A program made the position numbers and the translations under genes. From NCBI GenBank assembly GCA_023091735.1, contig JALKBU010000370.1, forward strand, positions 1-44,553: a DNA stretch of 44,553 nucleotides, in the 5' to 3' direction. The DNA is from Trichomonas tenax. Taxonomy: Eukaryota > Parabasalia > Trichomonadida > Trichomonadidae. Positions 1-9,645 of the stretch are shown piece by piece. Numbering within the stretch: the stretch's first letter is position 1; each line of letters starts with the position of its first letter. The notes under the pieces are model-generated. The model saw nothing but the letters and a program-made list of their open reading frames with translations, ran no database searches and was not told where the DNA came from.

Positions 1-19
1 CTATTGACACTTTTCCATT

Positions 20-240
20 TTTCCCGCGCAAAAACGTCACTTTCCTTTATATTTGACATTCTGACTCTATATGTCAAACATAATTTACATGTCAGAAAAG
101 CACGTTGTTCTATTTTGTCCCAGTCCCGTTACTTTTTTGCGAAAAATAAATATAAAATGAAGTGTATTTTTACAAATCAACAACAAAGGTATAGGATATA
201 GAAGAGTGCTGAACCAAAATCAGCCGATTTGCGCGGGAAA
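20..240. repeat. 13-bp GC-rich inverted repeat
   Basis: TTTCCCGCGCAAA at 20-32 is repeated as its exact reverse complement at 228-240. Such GC-rich words stand out in this AT-rich intergenic DNA. Between the arms lies TTTACATGTCA at 84-94, the recurring intergenic motif of this window. Each arm contains TTTCCCGC, which resembles the E2F/DP site of other eukaryotes. This could be a promoter region for a gene beyond the left edge. The function is inference only. Confidence 0.5.
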
Positions 241-1175
241 TAAAAATTTGTTTTCCAAAAATTTCAAGTATAAGGATTGATGGCTTGAGGGATCCATCTG
301 CAGGGAGCATCGATTAAGGATTCTATGTTAAATTGAGGAAATAAAGAGTCTGGGATCGCTAGAGAGCGAACGCTCCCATCTAACTTTTTGTGTCAAAACT
401 TTAACCGAAATAGCATAACTTTAAAATAATGATGGATTATGTAAAAATCACTTTCATTTTAAATTTTTTTTTCGAAAAAAAAGTTGACGAACCCTCCCGT
501 TGCATCAAATACTTTTCAGATTTTGACAGCAAAGCCTCAATTTGCACACAATATTTTTGATTATCATTTATTATCATTTCAAGGTGAAAAACCTAAGGAG
601 AATCTCAAAATTCAAGGCATAACGATTAAAGAAATCCTTCCAAAAGTAACTCCGCTCCCCTCTGTCACTTTTCCTTGAACATACACCTTTATGAATCTTC
701 AAAATTATTAATTACATAAATGAAATAATGCAAATAATCATAATTGAGACAAAAATGTTTAAAGATATGGAACATTATTTCAATAATTTCATCAATAATT
801 TGATTGAATACGTATGCATGAGATTCATTTTCATCAAAAAATCTTTGATATTACTCGAGATAAGTATTTGAATAACACACTATAAATTGCATTAAAGTGT
901 TTGCATGTCATATCTTTTCATCATGTTCATTTTGCTCTTCTCCACCATCACTGAAATTAATTGCAAGCTCCGTTTTCCAAATAAAGAAAATATCTAACTT
1001 AGTATTTATTCCAATTGGAGTGAGGAATTCTTTATTTATGTAATATAATTTTATATCAGAATGGTGAGATGTATGTTGTTGTGCAAACATAAATCTTTGA
1101 AACTTCCTTCTTGGAAAGCACTGACGACTCTTCATTAACAATATTAGTTAATATCAAAGGGTTTTCTGCCTCGCA
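241..1175. other. Left intergenic region, no supported gene
   Basis: No ATG-started gene stands out here. An open stretch at 484-678 on the plus strand begins with TTG rather than ATG. It could be the 3' remnant of an unrecognised gene, but I see no family motif. The rest is AT-rich spacer up to the 3' end of the decayed repeat-family gene on the minus strand. Confidence 0.5.
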
Positions 1176-2100
1176 TTAATTAGTTGACAAATAGGTAAGG
1201 TCTAGCAATTCATTTCTATTGTATGCGAAACAAACAGTACCAATTGTCACTTGAAAGTTGCCAAGATAACTTCGTGAAATTCTTGTACTGCCAGAACCTT
1301 TAAAAGAAAAAGTTTTATCTCTATTCTTGTTTGCATCAAAAATGCAATCAATAATTAAAAGTGTCAATGTACTGCTTGTGAGTAAATAATCACCTCCATT
1401 GTTTTTAACGATGCTACATGACTTAACTTCGAGTATTTTTGTGTATGATGATCCCGCAAAATACATTGCAGAAAATTCCCCTTATTGTGTATTATTAACA
1501 ATTGTTGAGAAACACCAAATAGAATCTGAATCGATAGAATCAAGAGAGCATGTATGTGAAAAGTGAGTGCTCGCATAAGAAACATTGGATGATCAAATGT
1601 TTGCTTTTCCCTGAAAAAAGTTAAAATTCGAGCCTCCAGTACCTCCACCGGATTTAGCAATAGAAGAATCAGTGATTTTGTTTTGAGAGTTAGAGTTTGG
1701 AGAAACATTAACATAGCAATATGCCCCAAAAATTGTTGAGCGTTCAATTGTTGAAAAATAGCTACACAGTTGATTTTGAACACATTGACCTTCTCGATAG
1801 AAGTAGAGAGAACCTCCATTTGAAGTATGATAGCACCAAGAAAAGAAACTATCTTCAACAAGTAAAATTGAAGTTGGTAAAGTTTGAGAGAAAGAAACAG
1901 CCCGATTTTGTTGTTCAATAAACTGGCAAAATGAGACAAAATAGCAACTCTTACCATCATAAAATTGTGTTCCATTTCTGATATGCTCTTTGTCTGGAGA
2001 GCCAGTATAGAAATCCGCCCATTCTGAACAAAGGAATGGAGTTGATCGAAAATCTACAATCGAAGTGTGAATTTTTGTTTCCTGTGATTTCAGATAAGAC
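1176..2100 (-). pseudogene. Decayed Cys-rich beta-helix-type family gene, copy 1
   Basis: On the minus strand the frames join into one protein, matched segment by segment by the copy at 3247-4128: ADFYTGSP, a Cys-containing VSFCQF, LLVEDSFFSWC, NGGSLYF, EGQCVQNQLCSYFS, NISSNVSYA, IVNNTQ, KSCSIVKNNGGDYLL and SYLGNFQ. Short Cys/Asn-rich segments recurring in this way suggest a right-handed beta-helix or similar surface-repeat protein, but the fold is inferred. Lesions are a frame change near the NISSNVSYA segment and a TAA directly after NNTQ. A TAA also blocks the frame upstream of position 2100. No signal peptide or membrane segment is preserved. Function unknown. Confidence 0.7.
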
Positions 2101-2355
2101 CCTTAAAAGAAAGAAACTCCCTCTTCTATTTTTTTCTAACACTAAAAATGTATTTGACATGGCAAATTGTGGTAATTACAATTCCCCTCTTTTATTTTTT
2201 CATGCCCTAAATGAACAAAAATTCTTTGTTTCTTTATTTAAACCAAACCATCATCCATTCATTGTGCCTTAGAGTTGAACTTTATAAGAAAAATCTTGCA
2301 TTTTAGTGTATATTATTAATATCAAATTTATTTCGAATAAAAATATACAATATGA

Positions 2356-3009
2356 TTAGCAATAGAGGTATGTGCTAACGAAAGTCCAAAGACTTCCTCC
2401 TAAAACGAATAAGTGCCAAATTGCGTGAGTGTAGGGAATTTGATATCTTGCAAAGAACATTGTACCGAGTGTATATGAGATACCGGCCATAAATAAGAAG
2501 TACAAACCATGTGGATCGAAGTTCTTGATAAGTGTTCCCAATGTTGAAATAACAAGCCAACCCATAACGATATAATACAGCAACGAAATAGTGTCGACGT
2601 AATCGAACCAAAGGATCTTCATTATAATTCCGATTGCAGCATACGACCAAATTATGATCAGTAAAAGTGTTCCATTTGATTCAGCAAGGACAGTGAGGCA
2701 GTAAGGAGCGTAGCTTCCTGCAATTAGCAAGTAAATAGAGCAATGGTCGCCATATCTCATAATTGTTTTGAGTTTTTCGTTCTTAACACCATGATAAAGT
2801 GTCGAAACAGTGTATAAAATGAAGGCGGAGATGCAGAAAATCGCCATTCCAATGGCTTTCATTTTATCGAAATTTTTAACTTGTTGAATAATAACGAGAA
2901 TTGACGCGATGAACGAGAAAACGATACCAATCGCATGCGTGATCCAGCTCGCTTGTTCCTCGCCTGGTTCCCAAGCGGGAAGTTCCTTCATTGGGATGAA
3001 AATCGGCAT
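2356..3009 (-). CDS. Hemolysin-III/PAQR-like 7-TM membrane protein
   Basis: This 217-residue protein has about seven hydrophobic helices. Its motifs are those of the hemolysin III (TrhA/YqfA, PAQR) superfamily: a Glu-rich segment then THAIG (24-28), STLYHG (69-74), DHCSIYLLIAGSYAP (88-102) and HAIWHLFVLGGS near the C terminus (195-206). His73, Asp88, His195 and His199 fit the conserved metal-site pattern of this fold. Family members are membrane proteins linked to hydrolase or sensor activity; the name does not prove lysis, and a toxin role is not implied. The start is ATG at 3009, with a second ATG six codons in as an alternative. It is intact and lies between two decayed, oppositely oriented copies of one surface-repeat family. 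Upstream, ACATGTCAG lies about 25 bases before the ATG. Confidence 0.88.
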   Translation of the reverse strand: MPIFIPMKELPAWEPGEEQASWITHAIGIVFSFIASILVIIQQVKNFDKMKAIGMAIFCISAFILYTVSTLYHGVKNEKLKTIMRYGDHCSIYLLIAGSYAPYCLTVLAESNGTLLLIIIWSYAAIGIIMKILWFDYVDTISLLYYIVMGWLVISTLGTLIKNFDPHGLYFLFMAGISYTLGTMFFARYQIPYTHAIWHLFVLGGSLWTFVSTYLYC

Positions 3010-3246
3010 TTTTTATTTCTTTTTTGGAGACTGACATGTGATGTGATAATTATTTGGAATTGAATCATTTTTAAAAATTTTATTTCGATTTATATATAAA
3101 TAGATATTATTTCGTATACAATGCACAAAAATTCGCTTAAAAGTTCGAAATATCAATTATTCATCGAAATTTAAAACAATCTTGAATCTAATGTTGTCAT
3201 CAAAAATTATTTATATGAATCAGCAAAATTTTCATAGTCTACACTA

Positions 3247-4128
3247 ATGACATTTGATCGAACAATTTTTCATTCACCGTTTTTAGTGTTTCGATGCACT
3301 CCATTCTTTAGTTCGGAATAGGCGGATTTCTATCCTGGATCTCCCTATTTCAATTATATCAACAATGGAACAAAAATTGAAGGTAGTCAGTCAAGTTATT
3401 ACATTTCATTTTGCCAGTTTATAGCGATTGAGCTTAGTGCCATTCTTTTAGGCAATACATTGAATATTACAAATCTTCTTGTTGAAAACACCTTATTTTC
3501 TCAGTGCTAAAGCATCTATTATGGAGGTTCCCTCTACTTCGGAAATGAAGGTCAATGTGTTCAAAATCGAATTTGTAGCTATCTTTCGAAAATGATCATA
3601 TTGCTACGTTGCAGTCTCTGTGAAATATCCATTCCAGAATATAGTCGCTGTCTCTACCATCTCTAAATCAGGTGTATGTTATGGCTGCCCAAATATTCAT
3701 TTACACAACGGTGGAGTTAACATTTCATCAACAAACATTTCATATGCTAACACGTACAGAATCCCCGCATGCTTCAATTGTTAACAATACACAACGATCA
3801 ACATTTCCCTCTACTTATATTACCGGGGTGTTATCTTCAACTAAAATCCAAATCAAATCATGCAATTTTAGTCGATTACTTAATCAAATGTGTTACATTG
3901 ACATCTTTCATCACTGATTTCAACTTTGTACATAACGCGAATGATCTAAATACTTTTTGTCATGAAGAGTCAGGTCAAACAACAGTTGATCAGTGTTACC
4001 TTGGTGATTTTCAAGGAACATCTGGTAATGTTTCTATTGCAAATTCAAGAAACGAAGAATTCATTCTCAATCTTTCACATTTATCAACATATCAATGCTT
4101 TGCAGATATTCCTTTGATTTTTATTTAG
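3247..4128 (+). pseudogene. Decayed Cys-rich beta-helix-type family gene, copy 2
   Basis: This is a paralogue of the minus-strand copy at 1176-2100, sharing ADFYPGSP, LLVENTLFSQC, YGGSLYFGNEGQCVQN, NISSTNISYA, NNTQ, IKSCNF and CYLGDFQGT. An ATG at 3247 opens the frame, but TAG at 3319-3321 stands where copy 1 reads Trp. A TAA follows after FSQC. The frame then changes around 3590-3660 and again after IKSCNF near 3865. The last stretch, ending in SHLSTYQCFADIPLIFI, is open to 4128. Several independent lesions make it a pseudogene rather than a read error. The role of the family is unknown; the segment pattern suggests a surface beta-helix protein. Confidence 0.75.
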
Positions 4129-4455
4129 AAAAATAGCCACAAAAAAATTATATATAAGACCATTTATATATTTCCTTTATTTTTAGTTATTACCATTTTT
4201 AAATAAAATGTTGAATTCAACAATTAGATGTTTACCAGCTGATTACAGAGGAGAAAATAATGCTGTTCAATGATGAATGACTGTAATATTGAGTGTATCA
4301 GTTTTTTTGAGGCCTCCACCTTTCTAGAAAACTGACATTTGTAAAGTGTCAGATTGGCCATACTTAATGTAGTAAACGAACAGCTTTTAAAAACCAGGAG
4401 AGATCAAGCATTAATAAATCAATGACCTCTACAATCAACAGATAATATAGCCACT

Positions 4456-4753
4456 CAATCAATTACTTCCATTCTCAGCAGAAATCTTCAGCAATCAATC
4501 AATTACCTCCATTCTCAACAGAGATCTTCATCAATGAATCACATATCTCTGCTAGCTTTCAAATTGAACAAAAGTTAAGATCATTAGCCTATAATCCTAG
4601 TTCAATTATGCTAGGATTAGAAAAACTAAAAGAAACCATTAACATCGCTTATAAAATAAGCGATGTTATGATGAAGACTATTATCGATCTTCATTTACCA
4701 ACCGATGTTGATTATACAAATCATGAAAGAAATTACAGAATTTATTTCCACAC
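4456..4753 (+). other. Orphan coding remnant with 40-bp duplication and two hairpins
   Basis: CAATCAATTAC(T/C)TCCATTCTCA units start at 4456 and 4496, giving a diverged 40-bp tandem duplication whose period is not a multiple of three. From about 4505 one frame stays open to 4753; an ATG at 4608 would give about 49 residues. Inside are two perfect inverted repeats: TAATCCTAG/CTAGGATTA (4592-4600/4611-4619) and AACATCGCTTAT/ATAAGCGATGTT (4641-4652/4656-4667, 3-nt loop). I do not recognise the encoded sequence. It is probably the tail of a lost gene, or a structured RNA region. Confidence 0.4.
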
Positions 4754-4852
4754 ATGCTCCAGATGAGGTAGTAGAAATGTGGAAGGAAAAAATGAAGTAA
4801 ATTAAACTTACTTATAAATTGGAATAAATAACTTTACTTATCATTTTTGTTG

Positions 4853-4892
4853 TTTACATGACATTTTTGACATGCAAACTTGTCACTTTTCT
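4853..4892. promoter_or_regulatory. Motif cluster upstream of ORC1/CDC6-like gene
   Basis: Within 40 bases lie TTTACATGACA (4853-4863), TGACATGCAAA (4868-4878) and TTGTCACTTTTCT (4880-4892). Variants of both words recur elsewhere only between genes (for example 8663, 8986, 22206, 22261). TCACTTTTCT itself fits the trichomonad initiator consensus, so an upstream or non-coding start here is possible. This is inference from motif recurrence. Confidence 0.45.
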
Positions 4893-5008
4893 AGAAAGGG
4901 AGATGATTTGATTTTTATTTATTCGATGTTTTCGAACAAAAAGTTATCCATTATATAGAACTTACTGAGCTCTATATGGATGAACGAAAAGATTTTGGCG
5001 AGAAAAAA

Positions 5009-5018
5009 TCATTTTTCA
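5009..5018 (+). promoter_or_regulatory. Initiator (Inr) of ORC1/CDC6-like gene
   Basis: TCATTTTTCA, followed by AAA and then ATG at 5022, is an excellent match to the trichomonad Inr TCA(Y)T(W)YTCA. Transcription would start at the A of TCA, about ten bases before the ATG. This decides the start codon: the in-frame ATG at 4980 would lie upstream of the transcript. Confidence 0.7.
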
Positions 5019-5021
5019 AAA

Positions 5022-6059
5022 ATGTCTCTCATCAAAACAACAGATCTAACGGACTCTTCGAACCAAAATTCTTCGATAGAAACTCTCCTCGACAACCTCA
5101 ATCAGGACTACTTCAACAATTCCCTTCCGTGCAGAGAAAACGAAATAAATACGATTATCGAATTTATTAACTCAACATACGACGGAACCAAACCAATCCA
5201 CGACATCCACATGAAGGGGCGCAAGCCAAAGCAGTCAACAAGCGAAAATTCTGGAATTCTCTTCATTTCTGGAAATCCAGGCACAGGAAAGACAGCATCA
5301 GTTAAATACGCGATTCAAGTTTCATCCATCGCCCAGTATATCAAATTCGTGAATTGTAAAACAGAAAAAATCTCACTTTTCAAGCAAGGTCAAGAAATCC
5401 CGATAATTCTAGTTCTCGATGAAGTTGAATCATATTCAGATTTTGCTGAAATCGCTGCAAACAGCATCAGAATGAACTATAGCCTCATCTGTATCAGCAA
5501 TGCGCACGAAGATAACACAGTTATCCAAAAATCCGGCGGACTCAGTGTCCAGCAGTTAAAATTCAACAGCTATACAGCCGAAGAACTCGTTAGAATCCTT
5601 ACAGACAGGATTGGTGGTCCATGTGATAATTTGCAAGACAGAGCGATCGAACATCTCGCAAAAACAGTTTTAAAGGACAGAGGTGATGCAAGAGCAGCAA
5701 TTGCAAGACTTTCAACAGTTCTTACAGCAGCTATTCAAGAAAATATTAAATCGATTTCACTTAAAGAGATGATTCAATTGTTGACACATCCAAATCCAAC
5801 ATCAATGAGATTTGATTTACCGCTTTACCAACAGATTGCTCTTGTTGCCATCTTTTTGGCTGGAAAGAATTGGTCAAAGAAATTTACATCAATTATATCT
5901 GATAAGAAGCTTGAGCCATACACCGACATCAAGGGTGTCTTTGACCAGCTCTGTGACTATCCAGGACTTGTTAAAGGTTCTGTTAAGAATCCAACTTGTT
6001 TAGTTACGCGTGAAATTATCCTTGGAAACATCGATCCACTTATAAAGACAGCATTGTAA
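5022..6059 (+). CDS. ORC1/CDC6-like AAA+ replication-initiator ATPase
   Basis: The protein has 345 residues from the Inr-proximal ATG. Residues are counted from that start. Walker A is GNPGTGKT (84-91), Walker B is LDEVE (132-136), the sensor-1 Asn lies in ISNA (about 160), and sensor 2 is GDAR (221-224). The C-terminal third (LPLYQQIALVAIFLAGKN, then DIKGVFDQLCDYPGLV) looks like the winged-helix DNA-binding domain of the ORC1/CDC6 family. ORC1/CDC6 proteins bind origins and load the MCM helicase in the nucleus. The protein is short and lacks a BAH domain, so it resembles CDC6 or archaeal Orc1 more than long metazoan ORC1; I cannot decide between them. It is intact, with its own promoter. A CDC25-like gene lies about 6.4 kb downstream, which may be chance. 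Confidence 0.88.
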   Translation: MSLIKTTDLTDSSNQNSSIETLLDNLNQDYFNNSLPCRENEINTIIEFINSTYDGTKPIHDIHMKGRKPKQSTSENSGILFISGNPGTGKTASVKYAIQVSSIAQYIKFVNCKTEKISLFKQGQEIPIILVLDEVESYSDFAEIAANSIRMNYSLICISNAHEDNTVIQKSGGLSVQQLKFNSYTAEELVRILTDRIGGPCDNLQDRAIEHLAKTVLKDRGDARAAIARLSTVLTAAIQENIKSISLKEMIQLLTHPNPTSMRFDLPLYQQIALVAIFLAGKNWSKKFTSIISDKKLEPYTDIKGVFDQLCDYPGLVKGSVKNPTCLVTREIILGNIDPLIKTAL

Positions 6060-6275
6060 ATAAAACATGTACAATTTACCATCAAAACACAAAAAATATT
6101 GTTAATCAAAAATTAAAAAGCTTATTATCCTACTATAATAATGATTTTATAAAAATATTATGTACACACAGCTTATATATCACTACAAAATAATTACAAA
6201 ATAAAAGTAAATTATATTCCAAAATATTTTATAAAAACAAATAAAAACAATTCTGATGGCATTAGATTTTGCATG

Positions 6276-7385
6276 TCATTGTCTCCTTGGTACTAAAAGC
6301 ACAGGCAATGTTGTTGGATTTTCTTGTGATTGACTTGTAAATCGTTTCCTATTCTGTGAACTTCCTGTTCCATAGTTAACGCACTTTAGTGGAGGCGAAG
6401 AGACATTTTCATTCTTCCCTAAATAATCAATAATTATATTTTCGACGAATGCCTGCATTTCTGTCTTTGTCACACACTGTCCAAACTTCTCAAGAGATGA
6501 ACTGACTTCATCGCGAAGTGATGTCACAATTGTTCGCATTTTTTCGAACATTCTTTCAACTAAACCAACTTCTTGATTCCATGAGTTCTTTGTAATTACG
6601 GCTTTATTTAAATCCTCTATTTTAGCTTGCATCGCTTCTATCTTTTTACTTAATTCATCTGCATTTTCAACAGGTTTATCAGTTTTTCCATCAGCAGCCT
6701 TTTCTGACTTTCCATTAGCAGATAGTGTTGATTCAGCTGCAGAATCTGCTTTTGGAGTGAATTTATCAGGAGGAATTAATTTTGAATCAACTTTTTCTTG
6801 TAATTCATCGAATTTCTGTAGTATTTCATCCTTAAACTTATCTATAATCGTTGTGTCAAACTTTGGATGAGCAACAACTGTTAGATCACTTTCAACTTTC
6901 AATAATCTCTTTTTAACTTGATCGAAATCTGCCTTTGCGACTGTGGCACCATTTGCTTTGAGTGTTTGTTCCATTTGATCAATCCTAGATTGAAGTAAAA
7001 CAACATCTGATTCTCCATTACCTAATTTTTCAATAATTCTTGTATCAACTGATATAAGAACTTGGTCGATAGATGTTTCTATATGTTCACGCAATTCTTC
7101 ATTCTTATGATCAATATCTTTCACGACTTTTTGAATTGAAGCTTCAAAGTTTGGAAAAGAACGAAGTAAAACGTCGCGATCTGATCGCCACTGGTTAGAA
7201 AAACTCATGAAATCTTTAGTTTCTAATTTTCCTTCGAGATCTTTGTTAATTTGATTTATTTGGCGCTGCTGGTCGACAAGCATAGCTGTAATTTCGTGTA
7301 AAAGCGTTCCCAGCGAGTCTGAAACAATATTCAGATTGATTAAATTTCCTTGTTCGACGAGAGATTTAAGTCGCTCGGCGGACAT
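6276..7385 (-). CDS. Coiled-coil protein of unknown function
   Basis: The protein has 369 residues and starts with MSAERLKSLVEQGNL. Long heptad-like stretches (about 30-60, 80-190 and 235-290) are rich in Glu, Lys, Asp and Gln and predict coiled coils. A Ser/Ala/Lys/Asp-rich linker with PPDKFTPK separates the main coils at about 205-240. The tail (about 325-369) is basic and Ser/Thr-rich. There is no signal peptide, membrane segment or catalytic motif. A cytoskeletal or scaffold role would suit the shape, but I do not recognise a family. It converges with the ORC1/CDC6-like gene, with 216 bases between the stops. No clear Inr precedes the ATG; AAAAGTGTC lies about 25 bases upstream. Confidence 0.75.
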   Translation of the reverse strand: MSAERLKSLVEQGNLINLNIVSDSLGTLLHEITAMLVDQQRQINQINKDLEGKLETKDFMSFSNQWRSDRDVLLRSFPNFEASIQKVVKDIDHKNEELREHIETSIDQVLISVDTRIIEKLGNGESDVVLLQSRIDQMEQTLKANGATVAKADFDQVKKRLLKVESDLTVVAHPKFDTTIIDKFKDEILQKFDELQEKVDSKLIPPDKFTPKADSAAESTLSANGKSEKAADGKTDKPVENADELSKKIEAMQAKIEDLNKAVITKNSWNQEVGLVERMFEKMRTIVTSLRDEVSSSLEKFGQCVTKTEMQAFVENIIIDYLGKNENVSSPPLKCVNYGTGSSQNRKRFTSQSQENPTTLPVLLVPRRQ

Positions 7386-7716
7386 CGAAAATAACGTTCT
7401 CCGACACTTTTACTAAATTTTAACATAGACGCCTTTTAACATTAAAATCACTTACAATATAGTAATATTCTCGCTAAATTTTCATTTTCATCACATAATA
7501 TCACTAATATTTAATCAAAAATTTATTTTTTTTTCAAAATCTCCCTTCATAAATATTACCATTCTCCATTCCTCAACCTGTATTATAAAATTTTAATTGC
7601 AAATTGGTATATTAGGATAAAAAAATTAATATCGAAATATATCCGAATAAAAGTAGTATTTTACAAACATTCTATGGTTAAACATATTTCTATATAACAA
7701 TATATTATGACTATAA

Positions 7717-8469
7717 TTACGGCTTGTCTCCACGCTCATTCTTTGCATCGGATTGCAACCAAGACATTGTGAATAAAGCAAATGGTGAATACGAGATCCC
7801 ATCATTGCTTATTTCTCTGTCCGAGTACATATTTCCTCCATAGTGATTGTTTCTTTCGCATGATTTAAATGATTTTTGCGGTGGAGGCTTAAATGAAAGG
7901 ATTGCATAACAGACTCCAACAAAAAGTCCAGCGAGAGAACTTATGTAGCTTGAATCCGGTAATGCAATATGGTATAACACTGCTATAACAATAGGATATA
8001 ATTTTGATGGCACGTGGAACACCCCAAAAACAGATCTAAACTTCTGCTCAGTAATATATACGTCGATTGTACTACAAGCGAGGATCAATCCGAAAGAACC
8101 AATAAATGGATGATAAAAATTTCTGTATAAATCAACAGACAGAGAGATTATAGAGCCAAGGGTATATGCAGCTCCGACTGAACCAGCAATCAAAATCGTG
8201 TGAAGAACGAAACCGAAATGCCCAAGTTTTATTTCGAGACTAGGACCGATTTGCATAAGAATTATGATGTTAATCAGCAAGTGTACCATATTGGTATTAA
8301 ATATATGGTAAGAAAACAATCTCCAAAGTTCGAATCGAATAACTTTTCGGGGAATCATCGCGTAGTTCCACAAATACGATGCATCTGGCGAATTTTCCTT
8401 CATCACGAAGCTAACGCAGAGCAAGGCAATGAGGAATGCGTAAACGAATGGATATCGAGTGAGATTCAT
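7717..8469 (-). CDS. Rhomboid-like membrane protein, probably inactive
   Basis: This 250-residue polytopic protein opens with a transmembrane helix (about 8-22). RLFSYHIF...HLLINIIIL...GPSLE (50-79) matches the rhomboid pattern of an Arg/Tyr/His L1 region followed by HLxxN and GxxLE. In active rhomboids the Ser lies in GxSG; here the region reads IGSFGLILA (123-131), so the spacing is altered. The catalytic His of HLxGxxxG is Ser178 in SSLAGLFVG. It is therefore predicted to be a rhomboid pseudoprotease, related to iRhom, derlin or RHBDD2-like proteins that bind clients in the ER or Golgi. The C-terminal 60 residues are hydrophilic and presumably cytosolic. Assignment to the superfamily is fairly firm; the subfamily is open. 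Confidence 0.75.
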   Translation of the reverse strand: MNLTRYPFVYAFLIALLCVSFVMKENSPDASYLWNYAMIPRKVIRFELWRLFSYHIFNTNMVHLLINIIILMQIGPSLEIKLGHFGFVLHTILIAGSVGAAYTLGSIISLSVDLYRNFYHPFIGSFGLILACSTIDVYITEQKFRSVFGVFHVPSKLYPIVIAVLYHIALPDSSYISSLAGLFVGVCYAILSFKPPPQKSFKSCERNNHYGGNMYSDREISNDGISYSPFALFTMSWLQSDAKNERGDKP

Positions 8470-9024
8470 AAAGTTGTTCTGATCACTTTTTTTTACAAAT
8501 AGTGGCGTTTCTCTTCGCGGAGAGTTGAAAACTATGATTATTTCTAAAATTTATCAATTGAAACAAAATCTGTCAATTCTCAATTTATTGTGAGGAGAAC
8601 GATTATTTTAGATCTCAAAATTTGATAATCAGAATATATTCAATCCTAAAACACTTTACATATTGTCACTTTTCTTAACACTTTTTGTAACAGGATTTCC
8701 GTACGCTACATATTTAATCCTAAATTAGCAATAAGAAATTGAAAGCCGTTGAAAAATTGAAAGAAGAATGGGTTGATTAACATGTCAGAATCTGCCACGT
8801 AAAGATCATTTTGTCAAAAACTGTTATTTTCTTCAACTTTTGGTTTTTTGTGTGATTAATCAATATTCTACTATCGGAAATAGAACAATAGTTAATGTAC
8901 ATCCATGTGAACAAAGTGATACGTATTGATTCACGCAATAGGATTATTCCAAAAAGTTGTAAAATTTTTCCTGCGCCCAAATAATTGACATGTAAAGTTT
9001 ACATATCATACAATTTTGAGTTTA
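8470..9024. other. Intergenic spacer with repeated promoter-like motifs
   Basis: No ATG gene is supported. TTGTCACTTTTCT is at 8663-8675, TTAACATGTCA at 8778-8788, an exact TGACATGTAAA at 8986-8996 and TTTACATATCA at 8998-9008. A minus-strand open stretch at 8777-8980 starts with TTG. Its segment INYCSISDSRILINHTKNQK looks protein-like and may be a gene relic, but no family is evident. Confidence 0.45.
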
Positions 9025-9645
9025 CTAAAAAGCTTGTTTTATCATCGAAACCATATAAAAATAATGTTCTAAATGTTTACATGATAAGTCGTTCTGGCAT
9101 AGTAAGTTCTGATCCATCTTTGGGGCATTTTTCAAATATTCATTAACATGGATGGGGAAAATCTCAGGATTCTTCAACATGTCATCCCTTGCAGGTTGAA
9201 AAAGTGAATTATGTGGGTTTGGATTTGAGAGCAAAAAAATGAGGTCATTACAGAAAGATCTAATTGTATTTGATGGTTGGTATTGTTCTCTAAGTGAACT
9301 AATGCAAACATCACCATCGTCATCAATATTTGGATGCCAGATTGGGGTGAGCAATTTAACCTTTGGTGGCTGGATTGGGAATTCTTCGGAAATATGGAAG
9401 TAGAAATCGAAGTTATGGTCCTTATAGTAATTGGACTTTGGCTTCAGGCGAACAACGAAGTCCATTGGTCTGTCATTGATAAGACAAAATTTGACGAAAA
9501 CTTTATCTTCATATCGAAGATCCTAATCCCTTGAAAATCTCTCTTCCAACTCTTGAAAATCATAGGCTAAACGCTTCTGTGCTACATTGACTTGCTGTTC
9601 AGCACAGCGTTGTGCGATTGTCTTACCTCCGCGCCCGCCTCTCAT
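9025..9645 (-). pseudogene. UBC12-like E2 conjugating enzyme with in-frame TAG
   Basis: One frame runs 206 codons from ATG at 9645 to the stop at 9025, broken only by TAG at 9523-9525 after 40 codons. Residues before the stop (AQKRLAYDFQELEERFSRD) match the E2 N-terminal helix. Those after give the UBC fold: FHISEEFPIQPPKV, the HPN motif in IWHPNIDDDGDVC with the catalytic Cys in DVCISSL, then LLSNPNPHNSL. HPNID-x-x-G-x-VC and the SNPNPHN region most resemble the NEDD8 enzyme UBC12. The Ala/Gln-rich start would be the E1-docking extension. An excellent Inr lies directly before the ATG. Either this is a very recent pseudogene, the stop is a base error or read through, or translation restarts at the Met of MDFVVRL, which would lack helix 1. 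Confidence 0.8.

Noticed and set aside
3674..3759. Intron-like GTATGT ... GCTAACACGTACAG, close to trichomonad splice signals
   Set aside because: The sequence reads through as family coding (GVCYGCPNIHLHNGGVNISS, STNISYANTYR) matched by the copy at 1176-2100, and the 3' signal deviates from ACTAACACACAG.
4980..5021. Upstream ATG of the ORC1/CDC6-like frame
   Set aside because: The Inr TCATTTTTCA at 5009 would place it outside the transcript.
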